A stretch of DNA of 63,318 nt from contig JAIMAQ010000013.1 of the NCBI GenBank assembly GCA_023511875.1, forward strand, positions 1-63,318. Reading direction: 5' to 3'. Every line of letters begins with the position of its first letter. The first letter of the stretch is position 1. The DNA is from Thermoflavifilum sp. (GTDB lineage Bacteria > Bacteroidota > Bacteroidia > Chitinophagales > Chitinophagaceae). Shown here one piece after another: positions 1-8,136 of this stretch. Below the pieces are notes generated by a model that saw only the letters and a list, made by a program, of their open reading frames with translations, had not been told where the DNA came from and did not search any database. Made by a program: the position numbers and the translations under genes.

Positions 1-210
1 CATTTTAGCCATTTTTCTGGCAGTCTTGAACTTTCTTTGCTTCTTTCTTTGTTTCAAGACAAAGAAAGAAGGAACATGCCCTGGCTATTTTTCTAACAGG
101 CTTGAACTTTCTTTGCTTCTTTCTTTGTTTCCAGACAAAGAAAGAAGAATACTCCCCAGCTATTTTTCTGCTAGTCTTGAACTTTCTTAAGTTTCCAGAC
201 AAAAAAGAAC
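1..210. repeat. Tandem hairpin repeat array, copy A
   Basis: Three units begin near 7, 84 and 159, a period of 75-77 bp. The first two contain a perfect 13-bp inverted repeat, CTTCTTTCTTTGT / ACAAAGAAAGAAG, around a 6-nt loop (unit 1: 40-52 and 59-71). GTCTTGAA (23-30) can pair instead with TTCAAGAC (53-60), so two folds compete. The third unit is degenerate and stops about where the hairpin would start. The same array recurs at 43864-44110. The array may continue left of the window. Open frames through it are only the repeat translated. Bases 211-452 show nothing recognisable. Confidence 0.9.
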
Positions 211-452
211 ATACATGAAGTGGAAAACGATAAATCACCTATTTGATGTATGATGAAATTCAAGACGAGAATTTTCCAGCATTCTTTTCTTTACCCGTAA
301 ATATCAATGGCTTTTATCGAAAATCAACCTGTCAGTACTCCCTTTGGGTAGGATATAATTTGCTCCAGACTCTCTCATGTAAAAAATAGACTGGAGTCTT
401 GTTCAGCATTTTTACATACACACTACTGGTCAACGTATATTACCCTGCTGCT

Positions 453-1052
453 TTATTCTTCTGAGAACTTACGTTTAATGGTACGCTTATTACCGGTATC
501 GATTTGTAAGGTAAGCACAGCAGCAATCTTTTTCAAGGCAATGCCCATTTGTGCTTCGACTGTTTTTTGTGAGAGTCCCAATAATTCAGCAACCTCTTTA
601 TGTGTTAACCCATATTCGCGAATAAATTGATAAATGACTCGGCAACGAGGAGGCAACTGCTGAACAGCTTGTTGAATTCGGCGTTGTAACTCGGCCGTCA
701 GGAGCAGCTCTTCGGGGCCTGGTACATTCGATGGCATGTCGGGAGAACAATCTTCTAATCTCTCCAATAAGTTGCGACGCGTGTGTGCCTGGTAATTTAA
801 TGCCGTATTTTTCACCGCCACAAATAAATACAGTTTAAGCTGTTCTATTTGCAACAGTCGCTCTTTTTGCATCCATACCTTGAGCAATACATCTGAAACG
901 ATTTCTTCTGCCGCTTCATGTGATTTAATGATAGAAAACGCAAAATGATACAAGGGCCCATATGTATGGAAGAAAAATTCACGATAGGCTTCTTCATCTC
1001 CCATCGCCATAGACCGCAACCAGTCTTTACACTGCTGTTCATCCCATTTCAT
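453..1052 (-). CDS. ECF-type RNA polymerase sigma factor (orphan)
   Basis: This 199-residue protein is an ECF sigma-70 factor of the Bacteroidota type. Region 2 is visible at about 25-90 (AAEEIVSDVLLKVW). Region 4 is a helix-turn-helix at about 130-180 (LPPRCRVIYQF, then THKEVAELLGLSQKTVEAQM). Such factors direct RNA polymerase to a small regulon and are usually held by a FecR-type anti-sigma factor. None is encoded next to it here. It is the last of five minus-strand genes, 59 bp after the DUF486-type gene, so it may be read with them or alone. The family is clear; the regulon is unknown. Confidence 0.9.
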   Translation of the reverse strand: MKWDEQQCKDWLRSMAMGDEEAYREFFFHTYGPLYHFAFSIIKSHEAAEEIVSDVLLKVWMQKERLLQIEQLKLYLFVAVKNTALNYQAHTRRNLLERLEDCSPDMPSNVPGPEELLLTAELQRRIQQAVQQLPPRCRVIYQFIREYGLTHKEVAELLGLSQKTVEAQMGIALKKIAAVLTLQIDTGNKRTIKRKFSEE

Positions 1053-1111
1053 AGTGGGCCAAGGAGTTATCTGTTGTTAAATTAACAGAAGTTTACGATC
1101 TGGCAAAGTCT

Positions 1112-1450
1112 TTACCGCTTAAACACCAAATATACTGCTCCAGCCATCAATAAAAAAGCCAATAGATAATTCCATTTGAGCGACTCTTTTAAATATACCC
1201 AGGCAAAAACGATAAATACCGAGAGGGTAATCACTTCCTGTATGATTTTGAGCTGATAGCCAGTCCACCCTTCCAGAGCACCTATTCGATTGGCTGGCAC
1301 TTGGAAACAATATTCAAAAAAGGCTATAGACCAGCTAATCAAGATAACCTTCCAGATAGGAATTTGCTCGAGTTTATGTGAGCCAATATGCCAATACCAG
1401 GCTATCGTCATGAATGTGTTGGAACAAATCAGCAGCAAAACGGTACGCAT
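1112..1450 (-). CDS. DMT-superfamily small membrane protein (DUF486 type)
   Basis: A 112-residue protein with four hydrophobic segments (about 3-20, 32-48, 70-88, 93-109). The pattern, with ICSNTFMTIAWYWH at the start and PANRIG in the middle, matches the DUF486 group of small drug/metabolite-transporter-like proteins. The length is normal for that family and the substrate is not known. It lies 79 bp after the two-helix protein at 1530 and 59 bp before the sigma factor, all on the minus strand. A shared transcript is possible, but no functional link with the sugar genes is evident. Confidence 0.75.
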   Translation of the reverse strand: MRTVLLLICSNTFMTIAWYWHIGSHKLEQIPIWKVILISWSIAFFEYCFQVPANRIGALEGWTGYQLKIIQEVITLSVFIVFAWVYLKESLKWNYLLAFLLMAGAVYLVFKR

Positions 1451-1529
1451 GGAGGAAATTTAAGGCACAAATATAGGCGTCTTAAGCTTCTCCCTGCGTA
1501 CTCGCCAGTGGGTTGGATAAATGCCTCTA

Positions 1530-1769
1530 TTATTGCTGATGTTTTGGATGATCTTTTTTATCAGGCCAAAATGATACCACATAAAAGATTCCCAGCAGCA
1601 GCATCAAGGCTCCCCACCACAGGCCTGCATGCAAATGAGCCATTACCACATGTGGAGCAGCAGCGGCAGAAAATAAGGCTGGCAAGCTGGCGATAACGAT
1701 GATCAATCCGTAAACAACGAGCAACGATCCAATGAAAAACCAGATAGAAATACCATGATCTTCGTGCAT
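1530..1769 (-). CDS. Two-helix mini membrane protein paired with an SSS symporter
   Basis: A 79-residue protein with two membrane segments (about 8-34, containing WFFIGSLLVVYGLIIVIA, and 49-68, containing GLWWGALMLLLGIFYVV) and a charged tail. It starts 12 bp after the symporter stop, so it should be co-translated with it. A similar protein (9633-9830) sits 18 bp after the second symporter. The two share a short pattern: F-x-I-G in the first helix and G(G/W)(A/G)-x-x-x-x-x-G in the second. By analogy with small partners of other SSS carriers (YjcH with ActP, DUF4212 proteins), it may be an accessory subunit. That role is inference. Confidence 0.75.
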   Translation of the reverse strand: MHEDHGISIWFFIGSLLVVYGLIIVIASLPALFSAAAAPHVVMAHLHAGLWWGALMLLLGIFYVVSFWPDKKDHPKHQQ

Positions 1770-1781
1770 GAGAAAAATGTT

Positions 1782-3527
1782 TTACCAGAAAATAATTTGT
1801 AAAATAATAAATACGACAAAGACCGCTGTTGCCCAGAAGATAGGCCGTTGTACCAAAGGTAAATGCCCCTCTGAAGGAATTTCTGTGCAACCCCTTACCA
1901 AACCCACCAATTGAGCTTCGGGCTTAGGCCGTGTAAACAAGCTAACAATGATCGTCACAGCGACGCAAATCAACCACGACCATAATGCTCGGTACATGTC
2001 TTCTGCCATGGCTTTAGCATCGGGCGAGCCAGCAATAATGCTTAATGCCCGTGGATCGAGCCGCACCCATGCCCACATGCCGATCGAAGAAAGCGTGCCT
2101 GCTAGTAACCCCCAAAAACCTCCCGCTGCAGTAGCTCTTTTCCAAAGCATGCCCAAGATTACGGTACCAAACAGGGGAGCAATGAAAAAGCTAAACAATG
2201 CCTGTACATAATCCATGATACTCGCTGCATGCTCCACCAAATAAGCCGTACCAATGCTCACAAAGATTCCCACAATGGTTGCCCAACGCCCCATACGCAC
2301 ATAATGCTTATCCTCGACCTCCGATCCTGTAATCGCGAAATGGATAGGCTTGTATATATCATATGTCCACACGGTAGAAAATGCCGTAATATTACCTGCC
2401 ATACCCGACATAAAACCTGCTATCAATGCAGTGATTCCCAAACCCAACAAACCTGGGCCCAAATAACGAGCCATCATCAACGGCAATATCTCGTTGTAAC
2501 TGGCTGCGCCAGTAGCTGCAGCCTGATCTTGCCCCACCAAACCCGGCATAACGGCTAAGCCTAAAAGCCCCGGCAAAATAACGATGAAAGGCACAAACAT
2601 TTTAAAGGCAGAACCAATGATAGGCGCCATCTTGGCCGATCGTAAGTCTTTAGCCGATAATACCCGCTGCACCACTAAGAAATCGGTTGTCCAATAGCCA
2701 AAAGAAATAATGAAGCCCAAGCCAAAAACAATCCCCGTCCACTGAATTCCCATAGGATTGTCTTTAAAATGCCCCAACGTGCTCCATAAATGCGTATAGT
2801 CGCCATGTGGAAAATTTTCATGAATCCGAGCTACCATGCCCTTCCATCCACCCACTTCCATCAGACCAATGATGGGCACAAGCAAGGCCCCTGCCCAAAT
2901 CAATACAAACTGTAACACTTCATTGAACATCGCAGAAAGCAACCCACCCAAGGCTACATATACCAATACCGTGAGCGACGACACCCAAATGCTGAAATTA
3001 ATATCCCACCCAATAATCACCTTCATCACCAATGCCATGGAAAACATGTTTACTCCGCTCATTAAAATGGTCATCAGGGCAAATGAGATAGCCGACAACA
3101 TACGCGCAGCTTCTCCAAAACGAAGCTTTAAATAACCCGGCACCGAATGTGTTCGAGAAATGTAGTAAAAAGGCATCATCACAATAGCCAAGAAAAGCAT
3201 GGCGGGAATGGCTCCTATCCAATACCAGTGCGTGGCCAAGATACCATACTGATAAGCAGAAGCAGCCCAACCCATCAGCTCGAGCGAACCTAAATTGGCC
3301 GAAATAAAAGCCAATCCAGCTATCCACATGGTCATTTTCCGACCAGCGAGAAAAAAATCATCGCCCGTCTTGGTGTATCGGGAGAGGTAATACCCAATGC
3401 CCAATACCATAACAAAGTAAATGACGATAATTAAAACGTCGGCCCAACCTAAGTGAATCAATCCAGAAGAGGGAGCCAACAACACGAGAAGAGAAGAAAA
3501 CAAAGCTGACATCATATGAGTACACAT
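1782..3527 (-). CDS. SSS-family sodium/sugar symporter
   Basis: A 581-residue multi-spanning protein of the sodium:solute symporter family (SGLT-like). Features are a first helix followed by RYTKTGDDFFLAGR, then ISANLGSLELMGWAAS, a long run of about 13-14 helices, and a cytoplasmic GLVRG segment before the last helix. It probably brings a sugar across the inner membrane with sodium. Its start lies 44 bp after the GH2 gene stop, so the likely substrate is the monosaccharide released by that enzyme. ATGs at 3527, 3515 and 3512 are all possible starts. It is clearly paralogous to the carrier at 9849-11510 (both have WIGAIPAM or WLGAIPAM followed by MMPFYY). Confidence 0.9.
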   Translation of the reverse strand: MCTHMMSALFSSLLVLLAPSSGLIHLGWADVLIIVIYFVMVLGIGYYLSRYTKTGDDFFLAGRKMTMWIAGLAFISANLGSLELMGWAASAYQYGILATHWYWIGAIPAMLFLAIVMMPFYYISRTHSVPGYLKLRFGEAARMLSAISFALMTILMSGVNMFSMALVMKVIIGWDINFSIWVSSLTVLVYVALGGLLSAMFNEVLQFVLIWAGALLVPIIGLMEVGGWKGMVARIHENFPHGDYTHLWSTLGHFKDNPMGIQWTGIVFGLGFIISFGYWTTDFLVVQRVLSAKDLRSAKMAPIIGSAFKMFVPFIVILPGLLGLAVMPGLVGQDQAAATGAASYNEILPLMMARYLGPGLLGLGITALIAGFMSGMAGNITAFSTVWTYDIYKPIHFAITGSEVEDKHYVRMGRWATIVGIFVSIGTAYLVEHAASIMDYVQALFSFFIAPLFGTVILGMLWKRATAAGGFWGLLAGTLSSIGMWAWVRLDPRALSIIAGSPDAKAMAEDMYRALWSWLICVAVTIIVSLFTRPKPEAQLVGLVRGCTEIPSEGHLPLVQRPIFWATAVFVVFIILQIIFW

Positions 3528-3571
3528 TTAATAGTGGATAACATCTCTAGCAGGATGAATCTTTACTGGGA

Positions 3572-5998
3572 TCAACGGGCATCAATAGTTACCTCTGCTG
3601 GCTGCAAACCTTCGGCTGTGGCTCGAACCCGGATGTTCCCTGCCCGACCATTTGATTGCACTACCACCAATGCTAAACCGTTGAAAGCATGATGCTCAGG
3701 AGCTTTAAAAGATTCGTGGTCAATCTCACTTCCATTGTCGGTTCCTGCAATAGATCCAGGCCCTTGCACTTCAAAATGAATGAGCTGATCGGCATAGGGG
3801 ACCAGCGTACCCTTCTCATCGACCACCTTTGCCGTGATAAACGAGAGATCGCGCCCATCGGCATGAATGTGCTGGCGATCGGGAATGAGTTCAATTCGGT
3901 AAGGTGCTCCGGCAGTACGCACAACAGCCGTTTTCACAACCTTTCCATGGTCATACGAAATTGCCTTTAACTCACCTGGCTCGTAATCTACTCTCCACAT
4001 CACATGAAATTGACCCGGGGCTTTACTTTTCTTGCCCAGAGAATGGCCATTTAGAAAAAGTTCTACTTCATCGGCATGGTTGTAGAAAGCCCAAACATCT
4101 ACTGTATCGCCCGGCTTCCAGTTCCAATGCGGAAAAATGTGTAATACGGTATCCTGGGTCCACACGCTTTTATACATGTAATAGATGTCTTTGGGAAAAC
4201 CTGCTAAGTCTATGATACCAAAATACGAGCTCCGCGCTGGCCAGGGATAAGGTGTGGGTTCTCCCAGATAATCCCAGCCTGTCCAAATAAACATACCCGA
4301 AGCAAAAGGATGTTTCATGATGGCTCGCAAGGCATCTTCATGCAAATTCCCCCAGGGCGTGCGACAATTATCGTAAGCCGAACAAGTATAATCAGCATTC
4401 ATCTGCTGACGGTGGTTTCCACTGGGTGGCCAAACCCGAATACTATCTGAAGTCATATCATAATGCCCGCGTGTCTCTAATGCGGATGTAGTTTCTGTAG
4501 CAATAAAAGGCATTCCTGGAAAATCGCTGGGGAAGTGATCATAAGCACCAATATTGTAATTGTAGCCAATCAGATCCAATGCTCCCGAATGGGCAATACT
4601 GTTGTTGGGTGATTCCGGACTATTTAAAGCTGAAGTAATGAGGCGTGTAGTATCTAAGCTTCTCACAATGCTAGCCAGTTCACGTGCAATAGTAGCTCCA
4701 GCAGAATCCCATTGGTCGGGGATTTCATTACCTATGCTCCAGATGATTACACTGGGATGATTGCGATCGCGTAGCACCATATCTTCTAAATCTCGGCGAT
4801 GCCATTGATCCCAGTAAATATGATAATCGTATGGATTTTTACCTCGCTTCCAACAATCAAAGGCTTCATCCATCACCAGAATACCCATGCGATCGCACAA
4901 ATCCAATAATTCTGGGGCGGGCGGGTTGTGGGAGGTGCGCAATCCGTTGACCCCCATTTGCTTAAGCATGTCTAATTGTCGTTCTAACGCGCGCTCATTA
5001 ATAGCCGCACCTAAACATCCTAAATCATGATGATCACATACTCCCCAAATCTTCATGGGCTTACCATTAAGCGAAAAACCCGTTTGGGGATCAAAATGAA
5101 AATGCCTGATGCCTAATGGCGTGATGTACTCATCTACAGGCTTATTATCAACCCATACACGACTCACTACACGATACAAGTAGGGATCATCTGTAGACCA
5201 TAGGTGCGGACGTGGTACCATCAATTGCTGGGTGAGGATGATAGAGTCGGTTTGTGGAGTAAAAGACGTGCGTTGAGAAGCAATGGTTTTACCAGCATCA
5301 TCTTCAATACGCGTTTCTAGCTGAAAGTGATGCGCAGAAGATTCTAATCTGTTGCGAATAGTGGTTTGTACACGCACGGTGGCGACATCACGCGTAATTT
5401 GGGGCGTAGTTACATAAGTTCCCCAATGATCCACATAACAACGTTGGGTTCTCACCAACCACACATGCCGATAAATACCTGATCCTGAGTACCAACGTGA
5501 ATTGGGCTGATGCGAATTGTCGACGCGCACGGCAATCACATTTTTCCCTCCTATATGCAAGTAAGGCGTGATTTCATATTCAAAGGAACTATATCCATAA
5601 GGTCTTTCCCCTAAAAAATGACCATTGATCCATACCCGACTATCCATATATACCCCATCAAAATCGATAAAAAACAATTTTCCTCGATCGGCTTCTGATA
5701 CTGTAAATGTTTTTCGATACCAACCAACGCCACCGGGCAAAGCCCCGCCACCAGTTCCTGCAGGGTTATCTCGACTAAATTTTCCCTCAATACTCCAATC
5801 GTGTGGCACGTTTAATAATCGCCACGAATGATCGTCGAACTGAGGCCTCTCAGCCCCTACTGGATCACCAAGAAAAAACCTCCAATCAGCATCAAAATTT
5901 TCTTTAGTCCGCAACTGTTGAGCAGATAAAGAAAAGCTTTGGAACAAAGCTGAAGTAAGAATAATTGTAAAAATGACAAATTTTTTAGCCAAAAACAT
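3572..5998 (-). CDS. Secreted GH2 glycoside hydrolase (beta-galactosidase-like)
   Basis: An 808-residue GH2 enzyme with a signal peptide (about 1-26, ending LSAQQ). In order it shows a sugar-binding jelly-roll (about 30-185), an immunoglobulin-like domain (190-295), a TIM barrel (300-600), a DUF4982-like domain (about 610-690) and a last beta domain. The proposed acid/base is E425 in SIGNEIPD and the nucleophile E502 in IATETTS. It hydrolyses a terminal beta-glycoside, most plausibly galactoside, in the periplasm or outside the cell. It is first in the minus-strand unit with the SSS carrier. There is no SusC/D nearby, so its substrate should be small enough to reach the periplasm. Substrate choice is inferred. 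Confidence 0.9.
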   Translation of the reverse strand: MFLAKKFVIFTIILTSALFQSFSLSAQQLRTKENFDADWRFFLGDPVGAERPQFDDHSWRLLNVPHDWSIEGKFSRDNPAGTGGGALPGGVGWYRKTFTVSEADRGKLFFIDFDGVYMDSRVWINGHFLGERPYGYSSFEYEITPYLHIGGKNVIAVRVDNSHQPNSRWYSGSGIYRHVWLVRTQRCYVDHWGTYVTTPQITRDVATVRVQTTIRNRLESSAHHFQLETRIEDDAGKTIASQRTSFTPQTDSIILTQQLMVPRPHLWSTDDPYLYRVVSRVWVDNKPVDEYITPLGIRHFHFDPQTGFSLNGKPMKIWGVCDHHDLGCLGAAINERALERQLDMLKQMGVNGLRTSHNPPAPELLDLCDRMGILVMDEAFDCWKRGKNPYDYHIYWDQWHRRDLEDMVLRDRNHPSVIIWSIGNEIPDQWDSAGATIARELASIVRSLDTTRLITSALNSPESPNNSIAHSGALDLIGYNYNIGAYDHFPSDFPGMPFIATETTSALETRGHYDMTSDSIRVWPPSGNHRQQMNADYTCSAYDNCRTPWGNLHEDALRAIMKHPFASGMFIWTGWDYLGEPTPYPWPARSSYFGIIDLAGFPKDIYYMYKSVWTQDTVLHIFPHWNWKPGDTVDVWAFYNHADEVELFLNGHSLGKKSKAPGQFHVMWRVDYEPGELKAISYDHGKVVKTAVVRTAGAPYRIELIPDRQHIHADGRDLSFITAKVVDEKGTLVPYADQLIHFEVQGPGSIAGTDNGSEIDHESFKAPEHHAFNGLALVVVQSNGRAGNIRVRATAEGLQPAEVTIDAR

Positions 5999-6230
5999 AT
6001 CTCATTAATTTTATTTTCAGTATGCATATAAAGTAAAGCGCCGAAAATTAGAAAAACAAATTAAAGTTACCAAACCAATGGTAGAATAATTCTATTTTTT
6101 ATGTTCATGTATTGGATTTTATTTAAAAGTCAACATTTGGTCACTTGCAGCGAAGAAATTCCCATTTAACCCATATGAACTCTTGATCTTCAACGAGAAT
6201 TCCGAAATTTGCTGCAAAATTGTATCTCTT

Positions 6231-6932
6231 ATGAGTCAAGTCGTATACATCACTGGAGGTAGTAAAGGAATTGGAAAAGGCATAGCTGCGTATTTACTGC
6301 AAAAAGGTTACCGTGTAGCCATTAGCAGCCGCAAGCTGGAAGCTGCTCAGCAAGCCGCTACCGACTTAGGGCATGGCGATAATATATTGCCCATACAATC
6401 GGATGTGCGCAATCTCCAAGATGAAGAACGCGCCGTGAAAACCATTCTCGATAAATGGGGCCAGCTAGATGTGTTAGTAGCTAATGCAGGTGTTGGGCAT
6501 TTTGCGCCTATTGAACAAATGACTCCACAACTTTGGTATGAAACTATCGACACAAATCTCAACGGAGTATATCATAGTGTAAAAGCAGCTGTAGAAGCTA
6601 TTAAGCAGGCCAAAGGATATATTTTTACTATCGCTAGCTTAGCAGGTACTAACTTCATACCACAAGGCACTGCTTATAACGCAAGCAAATTTGCAGTAGT
6701 GGGCTTCACGCAGGCACTCATGCTAGATCTCAGGCAATACGATGTGCGCGTTACTACTATCATGCCGGGTTCTGTAGCTAGCTATTTCAACAACCATATC
6801 CCTTCTGAAAGCGATAGCTGGAAGATTCAACCCGAAGACATCGGCGAATTGATTTATGATTTACTCCAAATGCATCCTCGTGCATTGCCCAGTAAAATTG
6901 AAATTCGCCCTACAAAGCCACCTGCTAAGTAA
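6231..6932 (+). CDS. SDR-family oxidoreductase
   Basis: A short-chain dehydrogenase of 233 residues. TGGSKGIGKG at about 8-17 is the dinucleotide-binding loop, NAGVG marks the central strand, and Y149/K153 in AYNASK are catalytic, with a serine in TIASLAG. The substrate is unknown. The frame extends upstream to a TTG at 6183, but the ATG at 6231 (MSQVVYITGG) places the Rossmann strand at the usual distance from the N terminus and is preferred. It is divergent from the GH2 gene and has a 60-bp gap to the DUF2490 gene. Confidence 0.9.
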   Translation: MSQVVYITGGSKGIGKGIAAYLLQKGYRVAISSRKLEAAQQAATDLGHGDNILPIQSDVRNLQDEERAVKTILDKWGQLDVLVANAGVGHFAPIEQMTPQLWYETIDTNLNGVYHSVKAAVEAIKQAKGYIFTIASLAGTNFIPQGTAYNASKFAVVGFTQALMLDLRQYDVRVTTIMPGSVASYFNNHIPSESDSWKIQPEDIGELIYDLLQMHPRALPSKIEIRPTKPPAK

Positions 6933-6992
6933 ATCCATCTGGCTTATATGCAACCTGATTTGCTCTATCTAAAATCATGATAAACTTCATCG

Positions 6993-7781
6993 ATGAACAA
7001 ACTTTTGTTCTTTAAATTTGTTCACTTAAAAAATCAACTTAGATATCTAATAGGCTTCTTTCTCATTGTATTTAGCATACCTTCGAAAGCACAAAAACAA
7101 ATCACTCATCAACAACTCTACTGGATCAAATATGATGGACAATATACTCTTTCTCCATCCTGGAAAATTTCATTGGAAGTCGACGATAGAAGGTTTTTCC
7201 TTCACAACCGACAACTCTATTGGTTATTGCCACGAGTGTCTGCCTCATATACACTTGGCGATGGATGGCGAGCTGCTATAGGATTTACTTATTACTTGAC
7301 TACCAATCCTGCAGATCCCACAAAATCTGCTCAAGTTACTGTTCCAGAATTACGACCTCATGAAGAGCTGAATTATCGACAAAAAATTGGTCAATTAATT
7401 CTTGATCACCGTTATCGATTAGAAGAAAGATGGATACATAAAAGTTCTGCTACTCAACTTATTCCAGGTTATCAATTTAATTTCCGCTTCAGATATCAAT
7501 TGCAACTTGCATATTCGATCATATCTAAAACGGATGAACATGGGAACCTCACAGCAAAACTTGCCGATGAGATTATGTTCAACTTTGGGCACAGTATTGT
7601 TTACAATTCATTCGATCAAAACAGGATATATTTGGGCATCAACTACAGTATATCTACTCATGTTCAATTAGAGCTGGATTACTTAAATTGGTTTCAGCAG
7701 CGGAGTACGGGCCTGCAATACTACGATAGAGATTTTATTCGGTTTACGCTATTTCATCGAATGGATTTCAGTAAAAAATAA
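6993..7781 (+). CDS. DUF2490 outer-membrane beta-barrel protein
   Basis: A 262-residue protein with an N-terminal hydrophobic stretch (about 17-31) ending SKAQ, a plausible signal peptide. The rest alternates polar and aromatic residues in beta strands (DGQYTLSPSWKISLEVDDRRF; ELNYRQKIGQLILDHRYRLE). This is the DUF2490 pattern, a small barrel whose role is not established. It follows the SDR gene on the same strand but may be independent. A TAnnTTTG-like box at 7013-7020 falls inside the frame. As no later in-frame ATG would keep the signal peptide, I keep the start at 6993 and treat that box as chance. Bases 7782-8016 hold nothing I can name. Confidence 0.8.
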   Translation: MNKLLFFKFVHLKNQLRYLIGFFLIVFSIPSKAQKQITHQQLYWIKYDGQYTLSPSWKISLEVDDRRFFLHNRQLYWLLPRVSASYTLGDGWRAAIGFTYYLTTNPADPTKSAQVTVPELRPHEELNYRQKIGQLILDHRYRLEERWIHKSSATQLIPGYQFNFRFRYQLQLAYSIISKTDEHGNLTAKLADEIMFNFGHSIVYNSFDQNRIYLGINYSISTHVQLELDYLNWFQQRSTGLQYYDRDFIRFTLFHRMDFSKK

Positions 7782-8016
7782 TTTTCACCACTTACAAAAT
7801 CTTTTCATAGCATAAAAAACTCATTCACTCATCGCTATCACATATTTAAAGTAAAAAAGTAAATAAGTGAACAGCAACCAGAGAAAAATTTGTGAATTTC
7901 TCAAAAGACAAACTTTAAATGAATGCTTCTACAGTAGAAACTAAAGATGTACAGAGGAGCAAGTGTTTAAATCATTGTTGCCACCCAAAAAAGCATATAC
8001 TATTTCGCAACAGAAG

Positions 8017-8089
<73 letters not shown>

Positions 8090-8136
8090 AATTGTGGCTG
8101 CAAAATAACGATAAATTTCCTAGATCATCAATTTGC

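Noticed and set aside
1-210. CRISPR array
   Set aside because: The repeated unit is about 64 bp with linkers of only about 10 bp, and linkers recur between loci. Spacers would be longer and unique, and no cas genes are present.
5-238. 77-codon minus-strand open frame at the left edge, and similar frames at 43810-44121
   Set aside because: They are the hairpin repeat units read through; the protein is lysine-rich low-complexity sequence that exists in several frames and matches no family.
7013-7020. TAAATTTG box as promoter inside the DUF2490 gene
   Set aside because: Using it would remove the signal peptide and leave no in-frame ATG nearby, so it is probably a chance match.
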